From assembly GCF_000183135.1 (NCBI RefSeq), contig NC_014734.1:3286001-3350000 (forward strand): a stretch of DNA of 64,000 nucleotides. The letters run 5' to 3'. The DNA is from Paludibacter propionicigenes WB4. GTDB lineage: Bacteria; Bacteroidota; Bacteroidia; Bacteroidales; Paludibacteraceae. Of this stretch, positions 1-8,737 are shown piece after piece. Positions within the stretch are counted from its first letter, which is position 1; each line of letters starts with the position of its first letter. Made by a program: the position numbers and the translations under genes. The notes beneath the pieces were generated by a model, which saw nothing but the letters and a program-made list of their open reading frames with translations, searched no databases and was not told the origin of the DNA.

Positions 1-219
1 CTTAACTTCTACTTGCTCGAATATGGCAAAACTCAGGTCGTCCTCAAGTTGGATGTCGAGAAAAATCAAATCGGGGTGTTCATTTTGAGTAAGCCATATT
101 ACAGATTCTTTGACCGATTGTAGTTTAGCCACTACCTGTATGTTGCTGTCACATGCGTAGAGCAGGTTTTCGAGTCTGCGTGCTGCAAACTCCTCATCTT
201 CAATAATAATTGTTCTCAT
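1..219 (-). CDS. Response regulator, receiver domain, LytR-like (partial at window edge)
   Basis: Only the first 73 codons are inside the window. They form the first half of a CheY-like receiver: acidic pocket E7-D8-E9 and phospho-acceptor D55 in the segment LIFLDIQLEDD. The ATG at 217-219 overlaps the TGA of the upstream receiver gene in an ATGA junction, which points to translational coupling. About 50 of the 73 visible residues are identical to that neighbour, so the two genes are tandem duplicates. The output domain lies outside the window. A LytTR DNA-binding domain is likely because the kinase upstream is of the LytS type, but that is inference. Confidence 0.85.
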   Translation of the reverse strand, partial: MRTIIIEDEEFAARRLENLLYACDSNIQVVAKLQSVKESVIWLTQNEHPDLIFLDIQLEDDLSFAIFEQVEVK

Positions 220-632
220 AGATGGGTAGCATTAGTTATTTCGTTGAAAATATGAGCATCGACAGGTTTCTCGTTTGTGGGTTTATTTCTGTATTTCTCA
301 ATCATATTCACTAAGTCAGCTTGCGTAATTGGCTTGAGCATGAAGTCAATTCCCTTAAGCTGAAATGCTCGGGTGGCGAGTTCGTCGGTTGCAGTAGTGA
401 AAACGATAGCACAACTTATGGGAACTTCCTGAAAAATAGCGAAACTTAAATCATCTTCCAGATGAATGTCCAAAAATATAAGGTCAGGGTGCTCGTTGTT
501 TTTAAACCAATCTATTGACTCTTTTACCGACTCCAGTTTGGCAACCACCTCTATCGTTGAATCATATTCATTTATCATATTCTTGAGTCTGCGGGCTGCA
601 AACTCTTCATCTTCAATAATTACTATCTTCAT
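216..632 (-). CDS. Stand-alone response regulator receiver domain, LytR/AgrA-like
   Basis: A 138-residue protein that is essentially a receiver domain. The acidic pocket is E7-D8-E9, the phospho-acceptor D55, the conserved Thr about T79-T80 and the conserved Lys K100 before Pro. After the receiver there are only about 35 residues, too few for the LytTR DNA-binding domain that normally completes this family. It may therefore act as a phosphate sink or relay, or dimerise with the coupled downstream receiver. It sits 33 bp downstream of the multi-PAS histidine kinase and ends in a four-base overlap with the next receiver, so all three look like one operon. Likely partner: the LytS-type kinase at 666-3602 (inference from position). 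Confidence 0.88.
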   Translation of the reverse strand: MKIVIIEDEEFAARRLKNMINEYDSTIEVVAKLESVKESIDWFKNNEHPDLIFLDIHLEDDLSFAIFQEVPISCAIVFTTATDELATRAFQLKGIDFMLKPITQADLVNMIEKYRNKPTNEKPVDAHIFNEITNATHL

Positions 633-665
633 TTTGTGTGTTTTACTCTTTGTTATCTGTCTTAT

Positions 666-3602
666 TTATTCACAAACCAGCGGGACTTTTGCCACAAAGT
701 GTTTATCGGTTTTAGCAAATGTGGGTATGGTATTATTCAGTAGTTTGTATCTGTTTTCTATATTTTTTAGCCCAACACCTGTCGATACCAGTTGCGATGG
801 TCTTTCTTGCAAGTTGTTGATAATGTTCAGATTATTGTCAAAGTCAATAAATATGTCTATGATCAGCGGTTCTGCTTTTGACATGGTATTGTGCTTGATC
901 GCATTTTCAATCAGAAGTTGCATGGCAAGCGGAATAATACGGTCGTTCCGACGTTCTTCCGAGATATTGATGTTTACTCTGAGTTTATCAATAAATCGAA
1001 TATTCAGCAAGAAAATGTAAGCATCAAGGAAGTTTAGCTCAGTCTGTAAATCAACCAGTTCGTTGTCCTTGTTTTCAAGCACATAGCGATATACTTTCGA
1101 TAGTTGTTCCGAGAATTTTTCGGCCAGATCGGGTTCCAGTTTGATAAGTGAAGTCAGCACGTTGAGGCTGTTGAACAGAAAGTGTGGATTAACCTGCTGC
1201 TTAAGTACGTCGTATTGCGATTGCAGGTTTTCTTTTTGGAGGTTAATTAATTGGGTGCGGGCTTCCGTAAGGCGTTTTGAGCTTTCTTTTACCCGTTTTT
1301 CCAGCTGGCTGTTCAGCTTTTCGAGTTCTGTTTTGGCGTGTTGTAACTCGTGTTCAATTTTCAATCGCTCTGTAATATCGCGTATCACTATAAAACCGGC
1401 CGGAGAACCATTGTAGTTGGAAGTGCGGGCATTAAGCTCGACGGTTATCATTTTTTTATCTTTCCGAATAAATTTGCTTCTGAGAATGTTGCTGAACTGT
1501 TCGCCTTTCATGCGTCGGTTGTGAAATTCAGCAAGTATTTCATGATCTTTGTTGTCGATATATTTCAGAAAGGGCTTTTCTTTAAGTTCGTCGAGCGAAT
1601 ATCTCATGATGTCGCACATGGTCTGATTGGCAAATTTCAGAAAGCCATCTTGTACAATAACAATTCCATCTGTAGCATTCTCTATCAATGTGCGGTATTT
1701 TTCTTCGCTTTCTTCAAGCTGTTTCTGCATGAGTCTTGTCTGGGTCAAATCATGTACTGTAATATAACTTACTGTTTGTCCATTGAGCTCCAATACTGAA
1801 GAGTAAACATCAGCGTCAATTTCTGTCCCTTTTTTCGTTCTGAATTTGAACAGGTCATTAAGCGTTTCTTTGTTGCCGCTCTTCCGAAGTTGGTTCACTC
1901 TTTTGGCTTTTTCTACATCTTCGTTGGCAATCAGTTTTACCGCTTCTAATGTATAAAGTTCTTCTAAGGTATATCCCAGCATGTTGCAAAAGGTGTTATT
2001 TGCAAATAATATATCATTGTCAACAACGATAATAATTCCATCCTGCGAGTTTTCTATTAGTGCTTTGTATTTCTCTTCGCTTTCGCGCAAGGTAATTTCC
2101 AACGCTTTCCGTTCGGATATATCAACGAAAATACCTCTTGAGCCGGTAACTGTTCCGTTTTCAATAATGGTTGTTCCGTAGATAATTACCGGAATCTCTG
2201 TTCCATCGGGGCGGCAAATAGTATATTCTACAGGCGGAGATACAATGGGTTCCAGCTTCCCATTATGTTCTTTGGTGCGTCTTGACTCTTCCGAGAGTTT
2301 TGATATCATTACTTCTCGATCAGCCGGTTTAAAATAAGAGAAAGCGGGTCGACAGTCGAAATCGGGTTTTTCCAGCCCTATCAGTTTCAGTCCTGTCTGG
2401 TTCATATAGGTAGGTATTCCGTTCACATCCAGTTCGTAAACGGCTAGTGGCAGCATTTCGGCCAATTCGTGATATCTTAATTCGCTTCTGTACAGCTCAT
2501 TTTGTATGCGTTTATTCTCTGTAGTATCCTGTATGGAGAAAAAACCGGCTTTATCTCCCTGAAAATCGATGATGGATGCTGTAATCTCGCATTCACTCAC
2601 TTTTCCCGATTTTCCTACCAGCCGGATAGATTCATTGATGGTGACATTGTTTTTAAACCGTCGTTCGTCCCCTATGTATTTGGCTTTATAATGATCCTGT
2701 GGATGTATTATTTCAATTGGGGATGTAGCGTGTAGCTCTTTAACAGAGAAATCCAGCATTTTACCTATCGTGTTGTTGGCGAAAAGTATTTTATTCTCGC
2801 GGATAATCAGAATTCCATCCTGCGAATTTTCTACTAAGGTTTTATACTTCTCCTCACTTTCACGCAAGGCATTCTCCATTGTTTTACGTTCAGAAATGTC
2901 AATGATGATTCCCCTGAATCCAATTACTTTATTATTTCCGTAAATATAGTTAAGGTATATGAGTACCGGAAATTCAGATCCATCTTCGCATTTTGCAGTG
3001 TATTCTACCGGAATAGCTACCGGTTCCTGCTCGGCAATAAAATCCATGCTCTTTAGTCGTTCAATTTCAAGCTTGAGATTTTCTCTTACTAAAATACTGT
3101 CGGAGTTAGAAAAAAATGACATAGCCGACGGATTTGTATCTAATCTTGCATCAAAATTAAACAGTTTTTTTCCAGCGTGATTGATATATTTTATATGTCC
3201 TCCCAAATCCAGCTCATATACTCCAATGGGGAGCATCTCCGTTAGTTCGCGATATTTTTGCTCGCTTTTTTTTAGCTCCTGTTCAAAACGGTTGTGTTCG
3301 GTAACATCGTGAATGGTATAGAATGCAGCCCAGTCACCTTCGAACGGTATCATGGTAGAAGTAGCCTCACATTCTTTTATTTCTCCATTGTGTGCAATTA
3401 GTCTCAATGTTTCGTGTATCGTGGATGTGTCACCGCTTCTTCGTAGCTCATTGATAGCAACTATTTTATATCTGTCATCGGGGTGTACTATATCGCCTTG
3501 ATGCTCTGTGAGGCAGTAACCCATCATATTGCAAATCGTATCGTTAGCGTACAGCACTTTGAAATTGCGAATAATCATGATCCCATCATGTGAATTTTCC
3601 AC
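666..3602 (-). CDS. Multi-PAS sensor histidine kinase, LytS type (3' part of a frameshifted gene)
   Basis: This 978-codon frame opens at a GTG in the middle of a PAS domain, so its apparent start is not the real one. It carries about six PAS domains in an alternating order (types A-B-A-B-A-A, roughly residues 1-750). A coiled-coil linker follows, then a His_kinase (LytS/YpdA) domain with H807 in QQVNPHFLFN, and a HATPase domain with the N box LLIENAIKHN near 900 and a glycine box STGVGLKN near 940. No transmembrane segment is visible, so it is probably a cytoplasmic sensor that phosphorylates the downstream receivers. The missing N-terminus is the gene at 3644-4162, from which it is separated by a one-base frameshift at an A7 run. 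Joined, the protein would be about 1,165 residues with seven PAS domains. Confidence 0.85.
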   Translation of the reverse strand: MENSHDGIMIIRNFKVLYANDTICNMMGYCLTEHQGDIVHPDDRYKIVAINELRRSGDTSTIHETLRLIAHNGEIKECEATSTMIPFEGDWAAFYTIHDVTEHNRFEQELKKSEQKYRELTEMLPIGVYELDLGGHIKYINHAGKKLFNFDARLDTNPSAMSFFSNSDSILVRENLKLEIERLKSMDFIAEQEPVAIPVEYTAKCEDGSEFPVLIYLNYIYGNNKVIGFRGIIIDISERKTMENALRESEEKYKTLVENSQDGILIIRENKILFANNTIGKMLDFSVKELHATSPIEIIHPQDHYKAKYIGDERRFKNNVTINESIRLVGKSGKVSECEITASIIDFQGDKAGFFSIQDTTENKRIQNELYRSELRYHELAEMLPLAVYELDVNGIPTYMNQTGLKLIGLEKPDFDCRPAFSYFKPADREVMISKLSEESRRTKEHNGKLEPIVSPPVEYTICRPDGTEIPVIIYGTTIIENGTVTGSRGIFVDISERKALEITLRESEEKYKALIENSQDGIIIVVDNDILFANNTFCNMLGYTLEELYTLEAVKLIANEDVEKAKRVNQLRKSGNKETLNDLFKFRTKKGTEIDADVYSSVLELNGQTVSYITVHDLTQTRLMQKQLEESEEKYRTLIENATDGIVIVQDGFLKFANQTMCDIMRYSLDELKEKPFLKYIDNKDHEILAEFHNRRMKGEQFSNILRSKFIRKDKKMITVELNARTSNYNGSPAGFIVIRDITERLKIEHELQHAKTELEKLNSQLEKRVKESSKRLTEARTQLINLQKENLQSQYDVLKQQVNPHFLFNSLNVLTSLIKLEPDLAEKFSEQLSKVYRYVLENKDNELVDLQTELNFLDAYIFLLNIRFIDKLRVNINISEERRNDRIIPLAMQLLIENAIKHNTMSKAEPLIIDIFIDFDNNLNIINNLQERPSQLVSTGVGLKNIENRYKLLNNTIPTFAKTDKHFVAKVPLVCE

Positions 3603-3643
3603 CAGCGTTTTGTATTTTCCTTCACTTTCGCGAAGGTCAGACT

Positions 3644-4162
3644 CTATTTTTTTCTGTCGGAAACATCCTGCTGAATGATGATATAACCTTCCAGATTTCC
3701 GTTGTCATCTTTAAAAGGTGATGATACGGTGGTAGCCCAGTAGGTAGAGCCATCTTTTTTGTAGGTTTGCATTTCGCCTTCCCATTTCTCGCCGGCTATC
3801 ATGCTTTTTACAATTTCCTCGCGCGGCTCGGTATAATCAGTCTGGGAAAAGATCTCGGTAACAGATTTACCAATTAATTCGGCTTTCGAAAATCCGGATA
3901 ATTTTTCGTAGCCAGGATTAACATATTCAAAGCAGAAATTTGTGTCAAGAATGAATATGGCACCCGGCGTTTGTTCAAATACCAATCGAAGCTTTTTAAG
4001 TTCTTTGATTTCAAGGGCTAAATTATCTTTGTCGCTTTCAGTGCTTTTGTTTTTTACCAATTCTAGATTAGAATTTCGGACAAAAGCTGTAGTTTTAAAC
4101 AAAGAAAGTATTTGCTGTTTAAGCTTGCCGGAACCTGTTTTTCTGTTGTTGGTGTTATCCAT
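3644..4162 (-). CDS. N-terminal PAS fragment of the same sensor kinase
   Basis: A 172-codon frame starting at the ATG 4160-4162. Residues 1-55 form a basic, then charged, leader. A PAS/PAC domain follows (about 58-172), ending in the typical PAC sequence IIQQDVSDRKK immediately before a TAG. A one-base shift backwards at the A7 run just before this stop continues without a break into IESDLRESEGKYKTL, the usual inter-PAS linker, and then into the frame starting at 3602. This is therefore almost certainly the 5' end of one kinase gene, split by a real mutation, by programmed slippage, or by a homopolymer sequencing error. A Bacteroidetes -7 box lies 24 bp upstream of the start. Confidence 0.8.
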   Translation of the reverse strand: MDNTNNRKTGSGKLKQQILSLFKTTAFVRNSNLELVKNKSTESDKDNLALEIKELKKLRLVFEQTPGAIFILDTNFCFEYVNPGYEKLSGFSKAELIGKSVTEIFSQTDYTEPREEIVKSMIAGEKWEGEMQTYKKDGSTYWATTVSSPFKDDNGNLEGYIIIQQDVSDRKK

Positions 4163-4186
4163 ACTATTATGTTGGTTGTTAGCTTA

Positions 4187-4194
4187 CAAAGATA
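4187..4194 (-). promoter_or_regulatory. Candidate -7 box for the multi-PAS kinase operon
   Basis: Read on the minus strand this is TATCTTTG, a match to the Bacteroidetes -7 consensus TAnnTTTG, 24 bp upstream of the ATG at 4162. No clear TTTG -33 element is visible. Confidence 0.55.
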
Positions 4195-4283
4195 TAATAA
4201 ACTTCATTTGCAGCAATCTGTTTATGATTGAATCCTGCGTTTTGAGTAATGAGCGGCTTATTTTATGAGCTGAATGTTGCTCA

Positions 4284-4323
4284 AAAGACAAAAAAAGAGG
4301 CTGTATCATTTTGAAACAGCCTC
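4284..4323 (-). terminator. Rho-independent terminator after the carboxylesterase gene
   Basis: Perfect 8-bp stem GAGGCTGT/ACAGCCTC (4297-4304 and 4316-4323) with an 11-base loop. On the minus strand it is followed by seven T. It lies 24 bp past the stop codon of the esterase gene. Confidence 0.85.
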
Positions 4324-4346
4324 TGTAGTTATGGGATTAATTCGAT

Positions 4347-5813
4347 TTATGGTTTGATAGGTTCGCCCATTGCTGAGTTTTCTTTATCGCTCGCATCGAG
4401 TTTGAATAACATGAATTTAGGATTTTCTTTGGTGTATGGAGTCCATTTTGCAGGGGCTTTCCCGTTTGGATCTCCGTATTTGACAAAGTTCGACCAAGCA
4501 GTCAACATAACTTCCGAAAGCGCCCAATCGCCTTGAGCCCACGGTCTCCAACCATGTTTAAGTGATTTGAATACATACCACAAATCGGAAGAGTGGAATG
4601 CTCCTTTGAGTACGTCACCTCTGCCATCAGTAGGAAGCGGACGTGCAAACTCATAAGCATATGCTTTGCCACCCACTTTTTCGCGGTTCAGACAGAATTC
4701 GGCAATACCCGGAGCCATGCTGCCCATGTCATTTAGGGTGTAACCAATCATGTATGGAATTTGTGGCAGCTTATTTTCTATAGCGGCTGCGTCGAAACTC
4801 TGAAGTGAAACATAACCATCCACGATAGGAGAGCCTGTCATACGGGTACGTTTTCCGGTAGCAGCACCGTACAAACTTCCAACGGTATAAACGGTTTCGG
4901 TAGAAGCAGCACGCATTTTTTCAAGCGTTGTAAGTCCTGCCCAATCCATAATTTCTTTTGTCTGAAGCTCAGATTGTTCAAGAGTCACAGGACCACCAAA
5001 TCCGCCCATGCCCATGCCGCCGGCTGGAGCACCGGTTGGAGTACCTGCAGGTGGAGCAACAGTAATACCGCCACCACTCATAATAACAGCTTTTTTGAAC
5101 AAACCTCTGGCAAGTGGAGATTCGCAAAGTGTTTTTACACTACCAGCGCCAGCGCTTTGTCCGAAGATGGTCACATTATCAGGATCGCCACCAAATTGTG
5201 CGATATTTTTCTTAATCCATTTGAGTGATTCAATTTGGTCGAGGATACCATAGTTTCCAGAAACATGGTTTGGACTTTCTTTCGAAAGTTCAGGATGAGT
5301 CAAAAATCCGAAAACACCAAGACGATAGTTGATAGAAACAAGCACTACGTCTTTGTTTCCCCATTCTTGTCCGTCAAATTCAGGTTCGGAACCCCAACCT
5401 TCGCGGTAACCGCCACCATGAATCCACAGTGCAACAGGCAGTTTTTTGCTAACTTCTCCCGGAGCTTTTGTCCATACGTTTAAGTAAAGACAGTCTTCGC
5501 TGTAAGGAGATTCATCGCCATAACCCCACTCAGTGGTATAACCACCTGGATAGTGAACAGCCTGATAACCGGGGTGTCCGAATTTATCAGCAAGTTTAAT
5601 ACCTTGCCATGGAATAACCGGTTGAGGAGCTTTCCAACGAAGGTTTTTGATGGGAGGTGCTGCGTACGGAATCCCGCGAAAAACAGTCACTCCTTTAATC
5701 TCGGCGTTTACGCCCTGAACCTGTCCGCCTTCGATGGTCAGAACAGGATTTGCTGCTTTGCCGGTACTAAATACAAAGGCAGAAGCAAGCGCTAATAAAA
5801 ACAATTTCTTCAT
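4347..5813 (-). CDS. Secreted type B carboxylesterase
   Basis: A 488-residue alpha/beta hydrolase that would cleave carboxylic ester bonds in the periplasm or outside the cell. A signal peptide with hydrophobic core LFLLALASAFVF ends near residue 20. The family hallmarks are present: the oxyanion segment LWIHGGGYREG, the EDCLYLNVW motif, and the nucleophile elbow FGQSAGAGS with the catalytic Ser. HSSDLWYVF in the last quarter supplies the catalytic His. A Gly/Pro/Met-rich low-complexity insert (about residues 250-275) follows the nucleophile region and is unusual for the family. The gene stands alone with its own -7 box and terminator. The natural substrate cannot be told; many Bacteroidetes homologues act on acylated plant polysaccharides. 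Confidence 0.88.
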   Translation of the reverse strand: MKKLFLLALASAFVFSTGKAANPVLTIEGGQVQGVNAEIKGVTVFRGIPYAAPPIKNLRWKAPQPVIPWQGIKLADKFGHPGYQAVHYPGGYTTEWGYGDESPYSEDCLYLNVWTKAPGEVSKKLPVALWIHGGGYREGWGSEPEFDGQEWGNKDVVLVSINYRLGVFGFLTHPELSKESPNHVSGNYGILDQIESLKWIKKNIAQFGGDPDNVTIFGQSAGAGSVKTLCESPLARGLFKKAVIMSGGGITVAPPAGTPTGAPAGGMGMGGFGGPVTLEQSELQTKEIMDWAGLTTLEKMRAASTETVYTVGSLYGAATGKRTRMTGSPIVDGYVSLQSFDAAAIENKLPQIPYMIGYTLNDMGSMAPGIAEFCLNREKVGGKAYAYEFARPLPTDGRGDVLKGAFHSSDLWYVFKSLKHGWRPWAQGDWALSEVMLTAWSNFVKYGDPNGKAPAKWTPYTKENPKFMLFKLDASDKENSAMGEPIKP

Positions 5814-5840
5814 GATTTTCTTTTAAAGTTAATGATAATG

Positions 5841-5848
5841 CAAATATA
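5841..5848 (-). promoter_or_regulatory. Candidate -7 box for the carboxylesterase gene
   Basis: TATATTTG on the minus strand, 27 bp upstream of the ATG at 5813; matches the Bacteroidetes TAnnTTTG consensus. Confidence 0.5.
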
Positions 5849-5973
5849 AGCAGAAAAATCAGAAATAAGATGAATAATCCATTGACTTTCTGATTTATCA
5901 CGCTATTTTAAATCTCATTGCACTTTGTCCATGTAGAGTATCGTTTCTCAGTTCCTCAACTTAATTTATTATC

Positions 5974-6011
5974 AAAAAAATCGCCCAACCTGAAAATCTC
6001 AGATTGGGCGG
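5974..6011 (-). terminator. Rho-independent terminator after dnaK
   Basis: Stem CGCCCAA/TTGGGCG (5982-5988 and 6004-6010), 15-base loop, followed on the minus strand by a run of seven T. It lies 38 bp beyond the dnaK stop codon. Confidence 0.85.
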
Positions 6012-6021
6012 TTTCTATTAA

Positions 6022-6045
6022 GTCCCCTTTAGGGAATTTAGGGGT
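6022..6045. repeat. Short dispersed repeat CCCCTTTAGGG...AGGGG
   Basis: A CCCCTTTAGGG core followed by AGGGG, lying between dnaK and its terminator. A close relative sits at 16882-16902 before the proposed homoserine kinase. The core is nearly self-complementary, so it can add to a folded 3' end of the dnaK transcript. Confidence 0.5.
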
Positions 6046-6048
6046 CTT

Positions 6049-7956
6049 TTATTTTACTTCTTCAAAATCAACATCCGTAACATCACCTTGTTGACTTCCA
6101 CCTTGAGCTTGTTGTCCACCGGCGTTAGGTTGTGCCTGACCTTCCTGAGCATTTTGAGCATTGTACATTTCCTGACTTGCAGCCTGGAATGCAGCGTTTA
6201 CTTCGTTTGTAGCTTCGTCAATAGCAGCTACATCCTGAGCTTTGTGAGCTTCTTTCAGTTTTGCTAATGCAGCTTCAATTGGACCTTTCTTGTCGGCAGG
6301 CAATTTATCTCCAAACTCACTCAATTGTTTTTCTGTTTGGAAAATCAATGAATCAGCATGGTTCAGCTTATCGATTTTTTCTTTTTCCTTAGCATCGGCT
6401 TCGGCATTGGCTGCGGCTTCGTCTTTCATACGTTTGATTTCTGCGTCGCTCAAACCAGAAGAAGCTTCGATACGGATACTTTGTTGTTTTCCGGTAGCTT
6501 TATCTTTAGCCGAAACATGCAATATACCGTTAGCGTCAATGTCAAAAGTAACTTCAATCTGAGGTTCTCCACGACGGGCAGGCATAATACCATCCAGGTG
6601 GAAACGACCGATTGATTTATTTTGATTAGCCATTGGACGTTCTCCTTGTAGAATGTGAATTTCTACAGAAGGTTGGTTGTCGGCTGCGGTCGTAAACGTT
6701 TCAGATTTTTTAGTCGGGATAGTTGTGTTAGATTCGATCAGACGAGTCATAACACCTCCCATAGTTTCGATACCTAATGAAAGCGGAGTAACATCAAGTA
6801 GCAATACATCGGTAACTTCACCTGTCAACACACCACCTTGTATAGCAGCTCCCACGGCTACTACTTCGTCAGGATTAACACCTTTCGAAGGAGCTTTTCC
6901 AAAGAATTTCTCAACTGCTACCTGAATAGCAGGGATACGTGTAGATCCACCCACGAGAATCACTTCGTCGATATCGCTTATAGATAATCCTGCATTTTTC
7001 AAAGCTGTCTTACATGGCTCAATAGTGCGTTGAATCAAATCGTCAACCAATTGTTCAAATTTAGCACGGGTCAATGTGCGTACCAAGTGACGTGGCACAC
7101 CATCAACAGGCATGATATAAGGCAAATTGATTTCAGAAGAAGTTGTATTCGATAATTCGATTTTTGCTTTTTCTGCTGCTTCTTTCAAACGTTGCAAAGC
7201 CATAGGGTCTTTGCTCAAATCGATACCGCTGTTTTCGTTTTTGAATTCCTGTACCAACCAGTCGATGATACGGTGGTCGAAGTCATCACCACCTAAGTGA
7301 GTATCACCATCGGTCGATTTTACTTCAAATACGCCATCGCCAAGTTCAAGTACCGATACGTCATGCGTACCACCACCGCAGTCGAAGACCACGATTTTCA
7401 TGTCTTTGTTGGTTTTATCCAAACCATAAGCCAAAGCAGCAGCAGTTGGTTCGTTAACGATACGACGAACATTCAAACCTGCAATTTCGCCGGCTTCTTT
7501 TGTTGCCTGACGTTGAGCATCGTTGAAGTATGCAGGAACAGTGATAACTGCATCGGTTACTTCGGTTCCCAGATAATCTTCAGCTGTTTTTTTCATCTTT
7601 TGAAGAATGATAGCTGAGATTTCTTGTGGTGAATACAGACGACCGTCAATATCCACACGGGCAGTGTTGTTATCTCCTTTAGCTACCTTAAATGGTACGC
7701 GTTCAATCTCTTTAGTTAAGCGGTCATAGGTTTCACCCATGAAACGTTTGATAGAAAATACAGTTTTAGTTGGGTTGGTAATGGCTTGACGTTTAGCAGG
7801 ATCACCTACTTTGCGTTCGCCACCATCAATAAATCCAACGACAGAAGGAGTAGTACGTTTGCCTTCGCTGTTGGCAATAACGATTGGTTCGTTACCTTCC
7901 ATTACAGAAACGCACGAGTTTGTGGTTCCTAAGTCAATTCCAATAATTTTTCCCAT
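6049..7956 (-). CDS. dnaK: Molecular chaperone DnaK (Hsp70)
   Basis: A 635-residue Hsp70. It binds exposed hydrophobic peptide segments in the cytoplasm in an ATP-driven cycle with DnaJ and GrpE. The ATPase domain begins with [15 protein letters not shown] and includes the phosphate-binding segment [12 protein letters not shown] (about 194-205) and [10 protein letters not shown] (about 335-344). The canonical bacterial segment has DLGGGT at the second site; here it reads DCGGGT. The substrate-binding domain follows, then a Gln/Gly-rich tail ending [11 protein letters not shown], the usual C-terminus. dnaJ and grpE are not adjacent. The gene has its own terminator. No HrcA-type inverted repeat is visible upstream. 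Confidence 0.98.
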   Translation of the reverse strand: MGKIIGIDLGTTNSCVSVMEGNEPIVIANSEGKRTTPSVVGFIDGGERKVGDPAKRQAITNPTKTVFSIKRFMGETYDRLTKEIERVPFKVAKGDNNTARVDIDGRLYSPQEISAIILQKMKKTAEDYLGTEVTDAVITVPAYFNDAQRQATKEAGEIAGLNVRRIVNEPTAAALAYGLDKTNKDMKIVVFDCGGGTHDVSVLELGDGVFEVKSTDGDTHLGGDDFDHRIIDWLVQEFKNENSGIDLSKDPMALQRLKEAAEKAKIELSNTTSSEINLPYIMPVDGVPRHLVRTLTRAKFEQLVDDLIQRTIEPCKTALKNAGLSISDIDEVILVGGSTRIPAIQVAVEKFFGKAPSKGVNPDEVVAVGAAIQGGVLTGEVTDVLLLDVTPLSLGIETMGGVMTRLIESNTTIPTKKSETFTTAADNQPSVEIHILQGERPMANQNKSIGRFHLDGIMPARRGEPQIEVTFDIDANGILHVSAKDKATGKQQSIRIEASSGLSDAEIKRMKDEAAANAEADAKEKEKIDKLNHADSLIFQTEKQLSEFGDKLPADKKGPIEAALAKLKEAHKAQDVAAIDEATNEVNAAFQAASQEMYNAQNAQEGQAQPNAGGQQAQGGSQQGDVTDVDFEEVK

Positions 7957-8155
7957 AATGTTTTAATTATTTATTTTTTCAGTTGTTTCTGATATGTTTT
8001 TGTTGTACGGTTTCAAAGTTTACAAATGATATGCCAACGGAAATTTATACTCAGACAATCATATTTTGACAGTAAAACGGAAATATCAGCGGACGGATTG
8101 AATTTTTTAGCTGACAAAAGGGCAGTTTTTGGCAGAAAGTTGCTGTGCATTATTC

Positions 8156-8235
8156 GGCTTTGCCGTTATTTATTGTAATTTGCTTACTGCATTATTGGAA
8201 CTTATATAACGCAGTAAGCAAATAACGGCGAAGCC
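8156..8235. repeat. Long imperfect inverted repeat before folK
   Basis: The right arm (8211-8235, starting GCAGTAAGC and ending GGCGAAGCC) is the reverse complement of the left arm (8156-8190), except that the left arm has a 10-base insertion and one T/C change. The loop is 20 bases. The segment AAGCAAATAACG in the right arm also occurs in the repeat region at 26590-26600, so this looks like one member of a dispersed palindromic repeat family. Confidence 0.75.
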
Positions 8236-8252
8236 AACTAACTAAAAAGACT

Positions 8253-8260
8253 TATCTTTG
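8253..8260 (+). promoter_or_regulatory. Candidate -7 box for folK
   Basis: TATCTTTG, 16 bp before the ATG at 8277. The expected -33 position falls at the end of the inverted repeat, where no TTTG is seen. Confidence 0.55.
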
Positions 8261-8276
8261 CCTCAAACTTCACATT

Positions 8277-8732
8277 ATGGCATTGGTATATTTAGGGCTT
8301 GGTACAAATCTGGGAAATAAGGAGTGCAACCTCAATGAGGCAATCGTGGCTTTGTCTGGCGAAGTAGGAGAGGTGCTTTGTCAATCTGCATTTTATGTGT
8401 CCGAACCGTGGGGATTTACATCGGATAATAATTTTCTGAATGCGGTAGTGTTGGTGCAAACCAGCTTAAGCCCTTTTGATGTGCTAAGCAAAACGCAGCA
8501 GATAGAACGTAGTTTGGGGCGCGAAACTAAATCAATGGGTGAATATCTCGACCGTTTGATGGATATAGATATTTTGTTTTATGACAATTTGATTATTGAC
8601 AGCCCGGCATTAAAAATCCCGCATCCGCTTATTGCCGACCGGGATTTTGTACTTATTCCGTTATCAGAGATTGCACCTGATTTGGTACATCCGGTATTAA
8701 ACCGAAAAATCACTGAATTATTGAAGTCCTGA
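8277..8732 (+). CDS. folK: 2-amino-4-hydroxy-6-hydroxymethyldihydropteridine pyrophosphokinase
   Basis: A 151-residue HPPK that transfers pyrophosphate from ATP to 6-hydroxymethyl-7,8-dihydropterin in folate synthesis. The N-terminal YLGLGTNLGNKE and the signature LDRLMDIDILFYDNL (about 88-102), which supplies the Mg-binding acidic residues, are typical, as is the following IPHPLIADRDFVLIPLSEIAP. The length matches the single-domain family. Translation starts 16 bp after the -7 box, leaving a very short leader. The convergent neighbour is a DUF2007 gene whose stop is 5 bp away. Confidence 0.97.
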   Translation: MALVYLGLGTNLGNKECNLNEAIVALSGEVGEVLCQSAFYVSEPWGFTSDNNFLNAVVLVQTSLSPFDVLSKTQQIERSLGRETKSMGEYLDRLMDIDILFYDNLIIDSPALKIPHPLIADRDFVLIPLSEIAPDLVHPVLNRKITELLKS

Positions 8733-8737
8733 TAAAC

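Larger units (their letters stand above)
7957..8276. other. Divergent intergenic region between dnaK and folK
   Basis: 320 bp without a gene. It contains the dnaK upstream region, where no clean TAnnTTTG box was found, a long imperfect inverted repeat at 8156-8235, and the folK -7 box at 8253-8260. Nothing else was recognised. Confidence 0.6.

Noticed and set aside
1350-1799. Plus-strand ORFs over the multi-PAS kinase
   Set aside because: Antisense shadows of a clearly coding minus-strand gene, with no start context or family match.
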